Counted from the first letter of the stretch, positions 1 through 5,745 are shown. The stretch: DNA of 6,145 nt from JAFGOY01 sp034430335 (GCA_034430335.1 DAOUES010000413.1:1-6145), one strand, 5' to 3'. The notes: generated from the letters alone by a model not told the origin. A program made the numbers and translations.

Positions 1-745
1 TTGTTTGCTTCTTTTCCTCCAGCCAGAGGCGATCAAGCACGTCGTGATACTGAGGGGTATCAATCGCCTGCTCAATCTCGCAGAGTCTGGCATAGAAGGA
101 TGGCATCTGGCGTTCAAACTCCTGAAGGACCCGGTCGGCACGCCATACGAACATGCCGCTGTTCCAGGAGAAACAACCGCATTCAAACATATCGTTGGCC
201 GTCGCTTGATCAGGCTTCTCGGTAAAGAGTTCGACCTGATAACTGACAAACCCATCGACTTCTTCCAGCGCTTCGCCCTGCATGATATAGCCATATCCGG
301 TCGACGGAAAGGTCGGGGTGATTCCCAGGGTGACCAGATGCCCCTGAAGAGCAAGTTGTTCCGCAGCAGCCAGCACATCACGAAAGTGCTGTGTTTTGGC
401 AATATGGTGATCGGCGGTCAGCACCGCCATGACCGCCTCGGGGTCATGGCGTCGTAGATGAATAGCGGCCAGCCCAATGGCCGGGGCCGTCCCACGACCT
501 ACTGGCTCAATAATGAAATTTTCTCTGGGAAGCTCCGGTACCTGCTCGGATAACAGCGCTACATGTTCTTCACGGGTGACGATCTGAATTTGCTCTATCT
601 CAAACAACGGTCTCAGCCGATCAACCGCCAGTTGAAACATCGAGCGTTCACCGATCAGTTTTAGCGTTTGCTTGGGGTGCGCCTGACGGCTCAGGGGCCA
701 CAAACGGGTGCCGGTTCCACCGGCCATGATCATGGCATAGTACAT
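1..745 (-). CDS. manC: Mannose-1-phosphate guanylyltransferase, N-terminal part (runs off left edge)
   Basis: Transfers GMP from GTP to mannose 1-phosphate, giving GDP-mannose and pyrophosphate in the cytoplasm. The 248 visible residues open with the sugar-nucleotide pyrophosphorylase signature: AGGTGTRLWPLSR at residues 8-20, then PKQ at 24-26 with the family's lysine. EPVGRGTAPAIGLAA (80-94), TADHHI (110-115, where LPADH is usual), GYGYI (150-154), TEKPD (175-179) and SWNSGMF (193-199) follow in the family's order. The ATG at 743-745 is chosen because AAGGA lies about 9 bases upstream and the signature starts within ten residues. Family members have about 350 residues or more, so roughly the last third, including any isomerase domain, is outside. 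It reads in the same direction as the epimerase operon and would supply its substrate, but is set apart by a 207-base hairpin-rich gap. The family call is firm; the symbol follows common use. Confidence 0.93.
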   Translation of the reverse strand, partial: MYYAMIMAGGTGTRLWPLSRQAHPKQTLKLIGERSMFQLAVDRLRPLFEIEQIQIVTREEHVALLSEQVPELPRENFIIEPVGRGTAPAIGLAAIHLRRHDPEAVMAVLTADHHIAKTQHFRDVLAAAEQLALQGHLVTLGITPTFPSTGYGYIMQGEALEEVDGFVSYQVELFTEKPDQATANDMFECGCFSWNSGMFVWRADRVLQEFERQMPSFYARLCEIEQAIDTPQYHDVLDRLWLEEKKQT

Positions 746-806
746 GCTGGTATCCTTAGGAACTGTAAAAATATAAGTCCGCCTTTTTTGATCCTGCCCT
801 CACCCC

Positions 807-900
807 TAAATTCCCCTCGTGTGAATTGGCTTTTGCCAATTCACCTAGCAATATGGGCAGCGCCCATATTGCCACCCTCAAACATGGCGAGGGGACTTAA
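807..900. repeat. Nested inverted-repeat element, two hairpins inside an outer stem
   Basis: Two perfect hairpins stand side by side. GTGAATTGGC (821-830) pairs with GCCAATTCAC (835-844) around TTTT. GCAATATGGGC (848-858) pairs with GCCCATATTGC (862-872) around AGC. They lie between outer arms 807-819 and 888-900, which match at 10 of 13 positions including a perfect CCCCTCG/CGAGGGG. The whole could fold as a two-armed cruciform. Neither hairpin is followed by a T-run on either strand, so a simple terminator is unlikely; a dispersed palindromic (REP/MITE-like) element or an RNA-processing site fits better. Confidence 0.7.
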
Positions 901-920
901 CACCCTGATTTGCCTGTATT

Positions 921-952
921 TGGAAAATGCGGAGTTGTTTCTTTACAACTCC
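921..952 (-). terminator. Possible terminator directly after the nucleotidyltransferase stop
   Basis: Reading the minus strand, GGAGTTGT follows the TAA at once and pairs with ACAACTCC (8 bp; plus positions 945-952 and 931-938) around a 6-base loop. GCATTTTCC follows. The short T-run makes this a weak intrinsic terminator, perhaps leaky enough for manC to be read through. It may instead protect the 3' end of the operon message. Confidence 0.45.
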
Positions 953-1789
953 TTAGAATCCGCGTAGTTCTGTGCTTGACCGTTGTATTAATCCTTCTTT
1001 AGGTGTTCGTTTGAGGACCACATATTCAAGGCCATGCTGCTCACAGAATTCGCGTTTTTCTGGTTGATCGCCATCTTCATTCACGGCATAGATATCGGGT
1101 TGTATCCTGCCAATTTCCGGCTCGGCATCCATCCAGCCATGTCCGGTTGAAACAAGCGTCTGCTTGACGTACCGGATCGATGCCACCATGTAGCGTCGTA
1201 TGTCCTGCGGGTACAAAGGATGCCCATTACCCTTCAGCAGTTTGATATTGTCATCATGCCCGACCACGACATACAGATCCCCCAACATGGCGGTTTCTTC
1301 AAAAAACCGTAAATGCCCGGAATGCAGCCAATCAAAACTGCCGGTGACCAACACCTTCTTTCGGGTATGTTGGCCATCGGGTGCAGCGACGGGCACAGCG
1401 GCAGGTGCCTCTTTCAGGCTGGCGGCAGTCAAGAGATGATAAGCCAATCCGTGCTCGGCACAAAATGCGCGAGTGTGGGCATTATCAGATTCTGCGTCTA
1501 CCACCCACATATCAGGCTGGATATCCTCCATCAGCGGCACAGTATCTAAGTTGAACATGCCCGGAACTACTGTATACCGGTCAACATAGCGAATCGACTG
1601 CATCCAGTATTCACGTTCGGATAGGCTGAATTTGGGCGGCTCACCCGTTGCTGCCTGTATCATGGCATCTGACCACAGCACTACATACAAGCGGCCCAGT
1701 TTGGATGCTTCTTCTAAGAAACGCATCTGAGGGAATTTCAGATCGTCGAAACTGCCGCTTACGACGGCTGTCTTGCTGTCATTCATCAT
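953..1789 (-). CDS. Tandem nucleotidyltransferase (cytidylyl/adenylyltransferase fold), first domain decayed
   Basis: Two copies of the HxGH nucleotidyltransferase fold make up 278 residues. The second (about 146-278) looks active: VTGSFDWLHSGHLRFFEE at 148-165 holds the HxGH motif as HSGH (156-159), and RSSTEL (270-275) matches the C-terminal (I/R)SST motif. The first (about 8-125) aligns well, VSGSFDDLKFPQMRFLEE at 10-27, but has KFPQ in place of HxGH and no SST motif, so it is probably structural or regulatory. Tandem copies recall ethanolamine-phosphate cytidylyltransferase, and single copies occur in glycerol-3-phosphate cytidylyltransferase and the HldE heptose enzyme. The substrate and the base (CTP or ATP) cannot be told. 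An upstream ATG would add 33 residues without family resemblance. The ATG at 1787-1789 (or 1784-1786) begins the domain and overlaps the kinase end by 11 (or 8) bases, which suggests translational coupling, as no strong ribosome binding site is visible. Confidence 0.87.
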   Translation of the reverse strand: MMNDSKTAVVSGSFDDLKFPQMRFLEEASKLGRLYVVLWSDAMIQAATGEPPKFSLSEREYWMQSIRYVDRYTVVPGMFNLDTVPLMEDIQPDMWVVDAESDNAHTRAFCAEHGLAYHLLTAASLKEAPAAVPVAAPDGQHTRKKVLVTGSFDWLHSGHLRFFEETAMLGDLYVVVGHDDNIKLLKGNGHPLYPQDIRRYMVASIRYVKQTLVSTGHGWMDAEPEIGRIQPDIYAVNEDGDQPEKREFCEQHGLEYVVLKRTPKEGLIQRSSTELRGF

Positions 1790-2585
1790 TCGAAATCTTG
1801 ACTTCAAGACTAAAACTGCCGGGTACCGGCTCCTCTGAAACCACGTAGATATACCCGCCGCCACAGCCGGAATACATCGCTCCGGCATAGCGCTGCTGGT
1901 AATAGCTTAGAATTTCAACCAGGTCGATGGTGATCGTGGAATGCCGCACCGTGCCGGGTAGAATTGTCTCCCAGCAGGTCATACAATCATTCATTGAGCT
2001 TCCCAACGCCGCAGCGTCCATAGCCACGATAGCATCAAAGCAGTCCTTGCCGGTTTGTCCAAGTCTGCGGATCCATTCCGGGTCAAGGTTCTTGCTCTCC
2101 AATGGGGTATAACCAATCGGACGTTGGGCGACCGGGATCATATGGATGACTTTATTCAGCCAGGAAGCAACTGCCGGATCGGTGTTGGACTTGACATGTA
2201 CCGGGAAGTAGCCTCCCTCGTACTCATAGTCATAGTCAAGACGACTCACCCCGGGATAGAGTATGCCCGCCATATCCTGAGAGCCGGAAGGGGCTGCCTG
2301 CCCTTCGTTCTCCGCCCGGTACAGTTCCCGTACCAGTTCGGCAGGATCACGATCCGGGACTCGGCCATCCCAGAGTTTCATCGCGACTTCGCGGGTACTG
2401 GTACCCATACCACATCGATCCATAAAACGCATGGAGGGATGGATAGCAACCACCACCATCGAACCGGGGGGAGTGGGATTGTGCCGGGAAATAAACGGTT
2501 GATCGATCCAACCACCGGCAAAGGCCATGCGGTAGGGTATTTGCCCAATCACACTCGTGATGTCGGTTTGAATTGTCGCTTTCAC
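1779..2585 (-). CDS. GHMP-family sugar kinase (galactokinase/heptose-kinase-like)
   Basis: A GHMP-superfamily protein of 268 residues, expected to phosphorylate a sugar from ATP in the cytoplasm. The N-terminal motif is present as IPYRMAFAGGWIDQP (16-30). A glycine-rich phosphate loop is probably GMGTST (59-64), though it departs from the usual GLGSSS and lies closer to the N terminus than normal. GSQD (101-104) matches the GxQD element of heptose and fucose kinases. The C terminus has the third motif, GAMYSGCGGGYIYVV (235-249). It is short for the family (usually 300 residues or more), but the frame is open and all landmarks are in order, so I read it as a compact subfamily and not a truncation. 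The start is GTG at 2583-2585, with GAGAG shortly upstream, 24 bases after the epimerase stop and in the same frame. The phosphorylated sugar is unknown; the neighbours suggest a hexose linked to the mannose/galactose/gulose series. Confidence 0.82.
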   Translation of the reverse strand: MKATIQTDITSVIGQIPYRMAFAGGWIDQPFISRHNPTPPGSMVVVAIHPSMRFMDRCGMGTSTREVAMKLWDGRVPDRDPAELVRELYRAENEGQAAPSGSQDMAGILYPGVSRLDYDYEYEGGYFPVHVKSNTDPAVASWLNKVIHMIPVAQRPIGYTPLESKNLDPEWIRRLGQTGKDCFDAIVAMDAAALGSSMNDCMTCWETILPGTVRHSTITIDLVEILSYYQQRYAGAMYSGCGGGYIYVVSEEPVPGSFSLEVKISNDE

Positions 2586-2609
2586 TGGCTTCTCTCGTTT
2601 ACTAAGGGT

Positions 2610-3668
2610 TTAGCCATGATCTACAGATTCGCCTGCCGGAGTAGGTTTACCTGCTCTACGGTCGGCATACTGCGTCTCGATCCAGGCATAGGTTTTGGCG
2701 ATGCCCTCACTTAACGGCGTGTCGGGTTCCCACCCGAGTACCTGCTGAATAAAGGTGTTATCGCTGTTGCGCCCGGCAACGCCGCGCGGCGCGTCAAGGT
2801 CGTAATGGCGCTCCAGGGTGATCCCGCCTACCTTTTCGATCTCGCTGACCAGCGCATTGATCGAGAACAGTTCGTTGGAACCCAGATTGATCGGGGTGGC
2901 GATCAACTCATCGCAGTGCATGATCATGTCGATGCCCTTCACACAGTCATCGATATACATGAAGCTGCGTGTCTGTTCGCCATCACCCCAAATGACGATC
3001 TCGTGATTGCCGCTTTCTTTGGCTTCGATCACTTTGCGGCTTAATGCGGCGGGTGCTTTTTCACGACCGCCGTCCCAGGTGCCGTTGGGACCGTAGACAT
3101 TATGGAAGCGAGCGATAGCCGTTTTCATATTCCGCTCGGCTGCATATTCCTGGCAGAACATTTCAGATATCAACTTTTCCCAGCCGTAGCCGCGCTCGGC
3201 CATCGCAGGGTAAGCATCCGATTCCTTCAAGGCGCGGACATGAGGGTCTTTCTGTAGATCGGTGTTATACGCACAGGCAGATGAAGAGAAGAAGTAACGG
3301 TCAACGCCTGCCCGGTAAGAGGCTTCAATCATATGCGTATTGATCAGTACACTGCGCAGGCATTCGACACGGAAATTCTCGATGAAACCCATGCCGCCCA
3401 TATCAGCCGCCAGGTTGTATACTTCGACTGCACCTTCTACGGCACGGACACAGTTCTCACGGTAGCTTAAATCCAGGCAGAGACTTTCGACGCCGGGGGT
3501 ACGTTGATACCACTTGGGCAGCGGCTTTTTATCAATGGCTCGGATATTGGTGAAGCCCTGGTCATGGAAGTAACGTACCAACGATCCGCCAATAAAACCG
3601 CCAGCACCACCTACGACGATCAGGTCGTCTTTATTACGCATTGTTGCGGCAGTTGGGTTTTCTGACAT
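2610..3668 (-). CDS. gme: GDP-mannose 3,5-epimerase homologue (SDR superfamily)
   Basis: Predicted to convert GDP-D-mannose to GDP-L-galactose (and GDP-L-gulose) through a keto intermediate with bound NAD. The 352 residues start with the Rossmann motif GGAGGFIGGS (20-29) and the ribose-binding Asp46. Stretches diagnostic of plant GME follow: NLAADMGGMGFI (85-96), SSAC (129-132), the catalytic YGWEK (Tyr161, Lys165), RFHNVYGPNGTWDGGREK (187-204), WGDGEQTRSF (227-236) and GRNSDNT (299-305). Cys132, Tyr161, Lys165 and Lys204 correspond to Arabidopsis Cys145, Tyr174, Lys178 and Lys217 (numbers from memory) with a constant offset of 13, so the active site appears whole. The ATG at 3666-3668 has AGGAGG 11 bases upstream. 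It is first in the operon and preceded by a leader of about 300 bases with two operators. A general NAD epimerase label would be safe; GME is better supported. Confidence 0.92.
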   Translation of the reverse strand: MSENPTAATMRNKDDLIVVGGAGGFIGGSLVRYFHDQGFTNIRAIDKKPLPKWYQRTPGVESLCLDLSYRENCVRAVEGAVEVYNLAADMGGMGFIENFRVECLRSVLINTHMIEASYRAGVDRYFFSSSACAYNTDLQKDPHVRALKESDAYPAMAERGYGWEKLISEMFCQEYAAERNMKTAIARFHNVYGPNGTWDGGREKAPAALSRKVIEAKESGNHEIVIWGDGEQTRSFMYIDDCVKGIDMIMHCDELIATPINLGSNELFSINALVSEIEKVGGITLERHYDLDAPRGVAGRNSDNTFIQQVLGWEPDTPLSEGIAKTYAWIETQYADRRAGKPTPAGESVDHG

Positions 3669-3679
3669 GATTGGATATG

Positions 3680-3685
3680 CCTCCT
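3680..3685 (-). promoter_or_regulatory. Ribosome binding site of the epimerase gene
   Basis: A perfect AGGAGG on the minus strand, 11 bases before the ATG at 3666-3668. The spacing is a little long but acceptable. It supports this start over the internal Met10, which has no such site. Confidence 0.8.
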
Positions 3686-3735
3686 ACATAGTTAGTTATA
3701 TTAAACGGTCAAAATAGAACCGGGTAATTTAGAAC

Positions 3736-3751
3736 ATGTTACGCGTACCAT
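3736..3751. promoter_or_regulatory. Operator O2, proximal to the epimerase gene
   Basis: ATGTTACGCGTACCAT is a near-perfect palindrome with one mismatched pair. It shares 14 of 16 bases with O3 and 14 of 16 with O1. It lies about 70 bases before the epimerase ATG and inside the predicted transcribed leader, so it could act as a roadblock or as the second foot of a repression loop with O3. Binding by the LacI-family protein encoded at 4623-5621 is inferred from the repeated motif. Confidence 0.75.
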
Positions 3752-3956
3752 ATCATGCTAAAAAAACACCAGATGCCTGAAAAGGATTGATCCAGCGGTC
3801 TGGTAACAACACCATCTACCTCTCACATCATCCGCACATTAGGATCAGGACTTCTATACTATACCATGTGACGGATACCTTACACTGCATCGCCTGGGCT
3901 ATCATTTTGCAGGATGGTATGTTGTCTTTTTAGCCAGCAATAATGGACAAGTAAAT

Positions 3957-3972
3957 ATGATACGCATACCAT
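3957..3972. promoter_or_regulatory. Operator O3, on the epimerase operon promoter
   Basis: ATGATACGCATACCAT on the plus strand (ATGGTATGCGTATCAT on the minus) is a palindrome of the same family as O1, O2 and O4. It overlaps the last two bases of the predicted -10 and covers the expected start of transcription near 3964, the classical place for a repressor. Confidence 0.75.
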
Positions 3973-3999
3973 ACTACACCACGAGTTTTTTGTTGTCAA
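3971..3999 (-). promoter_or_regulatory. Promoter of the epimerase operon
   Basis: On the minus strand a perfect TTGACA (-35, 3994-3999) is followed after 17 bases by TAGTAT (-10, 3971-3976, 4 of 6 to consensus). Ideal spacing and an operator placed at the start site support a sigma-70-type promoter under repressor control. No comparable promoter was found nearer the gene. Confidence 0.65.
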
Positions 4000-4071
4000 G
4001 AATGTTTACAAAAACGCAGGGCTTTATCATTCTTCACAATCCGAGCGTATTCCCGGCGCTGAAGCTGCCAG

Positions 4072-4095
4072 AGTCTGATGGTAAGCCATCAGGCT
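4072..4095. repeat. Hairpin with a 10-bp stem
   Basis: AGTCTGATGG pairs with CCATCAGGCT around TAAG, with one G-T wobble. It lies upstream of both divergent promoters and downstream of no gene, so it is more likely part of the dispersed repeat DNA here than a terminator. Confidence 0.55.
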
Positions 4096-4113
4096 AAAGA
4101 TGCATAGGTCGAG

Positions 4114-4185
4114 TGGCGGCGGCATGCGAGACGAGATGGGCGACCACAAGGGTCGCCCCTACCGCCGATTTCGTTGTAAAACAGC
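4114..4185. repeat. Dispersed palindromic intergenic repeat
   Basis: A GC-rich patch around the hairpin GGGCGACC / GGTCGCCC (4138-4145 and 4151-4158, loop ACAAG), flanked by GGCGGC and CCGCC. Read on the minus strand it gives the 'GGGGCGACCCTTGTGGTCGCCC'-like unit and the translated string RGDPCGRP, both of which I remember as common in intergenic repeats of environmental bacteria. It is non-coding despite open frames on both strands. Confidence 0.6.
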
Positions 4186-4252
4186 AGCCGGAAATGGCGA
4201 CAGGCAGAACAGAAAGTTCGAAAACCAAGAATGATAAAGCCCTGACAAAAAC

Positions 4253-4401
4253 GGGTTTGTTTCAAGTTGGTGGGTATATACCAAAACCCCCTCCGACCTC
4301 CGACCACCTCCCCCTTTGCAAAGGGGGAGGAAAGACCGAGCGTCGACCGAGGGTCGGAGCGAGGTCAGGTGGGGGTTCACCCACTGAACTGAAACAGACC
4401 C
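4253..4401. repeat. Foldback inverted-repeat element with a 24-bp central palindrome
   Basis: The outer arms GGGTTTGTTTCA (4253-4264) and TGAAACAGACCC (4390-4401) pair at 11 of 12 positions. AAGTTGGTGGGT (4264-4275) pairs imperfectly with ACCCACTGAACT (4379-4390). The inner CTCCGACC copies on the left match GGTCGGAG and GAGGT on the right. At the centre CCTCCCCCTTTG (4307-4318) meets CAAAGGGGGAGG (4319-4330), a perfect 24-bp palindrome. The element is about 149 bases, encodes nothing convincing and resembles a MITE-like or REP-like unit. It separates the two divergent control regions. Confidence 0.75.
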
Positions 4402-4489
4402 TACAAAAACATGCGAGATTTCCATATAGCTGCCAGCGTCTCCGGCCCGTGCTACCCGAGGGCGCAACCCTGAATTTTTATAGAGGCTA

Positions 4490-4519
4490 TTGACAGGTCC
4501 TCAAAATCTATGATAGCAT
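4490..4519 (+). promoter_or_regulatory. Promoter of the LacI-family regulator gene
   Basis: A perfect TTGACA (4490-4495) is followed after 18 bases by TAGCAT (4514-4519, 4 of 6 to the -10 consensus). From TAG onward it matches the epimerase promoter at 17 of 20 positions, so the two regulated promoters share one layout. The start would be near 4526, inside O4, which implies autorepression. Confidence 0.6.
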
Positions 4520-4533
4520 GGTATGCATGTCAT
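4518..4533. promoter_or_regulatory. Operator O4, on the regulator's own promoter
   Basis: ATGGTATGCATGTCAT; its reverse complement ATGACATGCATACCAT matches O3 at 14 of 16 bases. It overlaps the -10 and start region of the regulator promoter. A further partial site, ATGGTACCCAT, adjoins at 4532-4542 and may extend the contact. Negative autoregulation is the simplest reading. Confidence 0.65.
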
Positions 4534-4622
4534 GGTACCCATAACATATCGGGCTGTAACGCCCTCCTGGATGCCTTCTTCTGCCTTTATTGCTATTATC
4601 GCTCACTATTTTTTGAGGCTTC

Positions 4623-5621
4623 ATGGCAACTATTCGGGATGTTGCAAAAAAAGCGGGTGTGGCTCCCATTACCGTATCACGGGTGGTCAATAATTCGGGT
4701 TACGTCAGCGATAAAACCCGCCAGCATGTAGAAAAGGCCATTCAGGAATTGGGATATATCCCCAATATGCTGGGTCCCAGTTTGCGTTTTAAGCAGACGA
4801 ACACGCTTGCGTTGATTCTAACCGACATAACCAACCCCTTCTGGACGACCGTTGCTCGCGGCGCGGAAGATGCAGCCAATGAGAGCCAGTACAACCTGAT
4901 TCTGTGCAATACCGATGAATCCGAAGAGAAGCAGGAACAGTACACTCAAATGCTGCTCAGGCGTCAAACGGATGGCATTTTGCTGGTGCCTGCTTCCAGC
5001 ACTCCACAGGCGGTTGAACTGCTTCAGAGACAAAAAGTTCCTACTGTTATTCTCGACCGCAGCATACCCGGTGTTGAAGTTGATGAAGTGCGTTCCGACT
5101 CAGAGGAAGGCGCTTACCAGGCTACCCGCCACTTGGTTGAGATGGGGCATCATCATATCGCCCTGCTCACTGGCCCTGAGTATGTATCAACAGCCAAAGA
5201 CCGTGCGGAGGGCTTCTGCCGGGCATTAAACGAGTCTCATCTGGGCTGCCCGCCAGAATTCATCCAGTGGGGCAAGTTCACCCAGGAATCAGGTTACAAG
5301 GCGACTAAACGCCTGCTACAATTCGATCCCAGGCCAACGGCCCTGGTCGCCGGCAATAACTTCATTGCGATTGGCGCAATGACCGCCTTAAACGAAGCAG
5401 GCTGCCGCGTCCCGGAAGATATGGCTATTGTTGCTTTTGACGATCTACCCGCCGCGTTGACCATTGAGCCGTTCTTCACGACGGTCGTTCAGCCTGCCTA
5501 TGAAATGGGTTTCCAGGCGACCAAACTGCTGATTTCCCGGTTAACCGGAGAACATGAAGAGGGCTGCACCAAGATCATACTTTTGCCCGAACTGGTTATC
5601 AGGCGCTCAACCGGCGCATAG
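4623..5621 (+). CDS. LacI-family transcriptional regulator
   Basis: A DNA-binding repressor of 332 residues, the usual length. The N-terminal helix-turn-helix is typical: TIRDVAKKAGVAPITVSRVV at residues 3-22, followed by the hinge region around 45-60 (GYIPNMLGPSLR). The rest is a periplasmic-binding-protein-like sugar sensor: LALILTDITNPFW (62-74), DGILLVPAS (117-125), VILDRSIPG (142-150), HIALLTG (178-184), AFDDLP (271-276) and the C-terminal LLPELVIRRST (320-330). The ATG is fixed by an in-frame TGA three codons upstream; GAGG lies only 4 bases before it. Four copies of one palindrome in the control regions of the epimerase operon, this gene and the transporter make it the likely local regulator. 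The inducer is probably a sugar or sugar derivative, identity unknown. Confidence 0.95.
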   Translation: MATIRDVAKKAGVAPITVSRVVNNSGYVSDKTRQHVEKAIQELGYIPNMLGPSLRFKQTNTLALILTDITNPFWTTVARGAEDAANESQYNLILCNTDESEEKQEQYTQMLLRRQTDGILLVPASSTPQAVELLQRQKVPTVILDRSIPGVEVDEVRSDSEEGAYQATRHLVEMGHHHIALLTGPEYVSTAKDRAEGFCRALNESHLGCPPEFIQWGKFTQESGYKATKRLLQFDPRPTALVAGNNFIAIGAMTALNEAGCRVPEDMAIVAFDDLPAALTIEPFFTTVVQPAYEMGFQATKLLISRLTGEHEEGCTKIILLPELVIRRSTGA

Positions 5622-5682
5622 GAAAGGCCAGATGATGAACAGGCTATCGTTTTTAGCATGAACGCAGCCCCATTTTTTCGCC

Positions 5683-5706
5683 CGACGTGGTACGCGTACC
5701 ATGTCG
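5683..5706. promoter_or_regulatory. Operator O1, before the small ORF and transporter
   Basis: A perfect 14-bp palindrome TGGTACGCGTACCA (5688-5701) that extends to 24 bp with a single mismatched pair, making it the most symmetric of the four operators. It lies 62 bases after the regulator's stop codon and 40 bases before the small ORF, so it should control the downstream transcription unit. A possible -10 GATAAT at 5719-5724 follows, but I see no clear -35. Confidence 0.75.
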
Positions 5707-5745
5707 CTGTGGCAGGGCGATAATAAATGAAGCGGAGCTATCACA

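Larger units (their letters stand above)
746..952. other. Hairpin-rich gap between nucleotidyltransferase and manC
   Basis: This 207-base gap between two minus-strand genes holds three hairpins and an outer inverted repeat, listed separately. Next to manC, reading minus, is an AT-rich stretch (ACTTATATTTTTACAG) followed by the AAGGA ribosome binding site. The AT-rich part could serve as a -10, but I see no convincing -35. Plus-strand open frames here have no ribosome binding site and run through the repeats, so I do not call them genes. Confidence 0.6.
3669..3964 (-). promoter_or_regulatory. Long leader of the epimerase operon
   Basis: If transcription starts near 3964, the message carries about 296 untranslated bases. 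Besides the proximal operator, the leader holds half-sites of the same motif (ATACCAT at 3861-3867 and ATGGTAT at 3914-3920) and, on the minus strand, ACCAGA and TCTGGT arms about 25 bases apart followed by a run of seven T near 3760-3767, which could be a weak attenuator. A 25-codon minus-strand frame from 3905 has no ribosome binding site and I do not call it. I recognise no riboswitch. Confidence 0.4.

Noticed and set aside
5..457. Open frame on the plus strand within manC
   Set aside because: It is antisense to clear manC motifs, lacks a ribosome binding site and has no recognisable domain.
668..967. Plus-strand frame of 99 codons
   Set aside because: It crosses the manC start, the hairpin repeats and the end of the nucleotidyltransferase, and its sequence is low in information.
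1790..1888. Extension of the nucleotidyltransferase by 33 residues at its N terminus
   Set aside because: These residues lie antiparallel to no domain and within the kinase end; the family fold begins just after the ATG at 1787-1789, which gives a typical short overlap.
2055..2714. Plus-strand frame of 219 codons
   Set aside because: It is antisense to the kinase and the epimerase end; the opposite strand has conserved motifs throughout.
3829..3905. 25-codon minus-strand frame in the epimerase leader
   Set aside because: No ribosome binding site and no leader-peptide codon bias; too short to support.
4300..4400. CRISPR-like repeats in the GC-rich region
   Set aside because: The repeated CTCCGACC and GACCGAG units are short, irregular and mostly inverted, without regular spacers.
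4089..4493. Open frames on both strands in the intergenic region
   Set aside because: They run through inverted repeats; the minus frame holds RGDPCGRP, a known mark of spurious translation of dispersed repeats. No ribosome binding sites.
5622..5682. Terminator after the regulator gene
   Set aside because: There are T-runs (5650-5654 and 5673-5678) but no stem of useful length before them.
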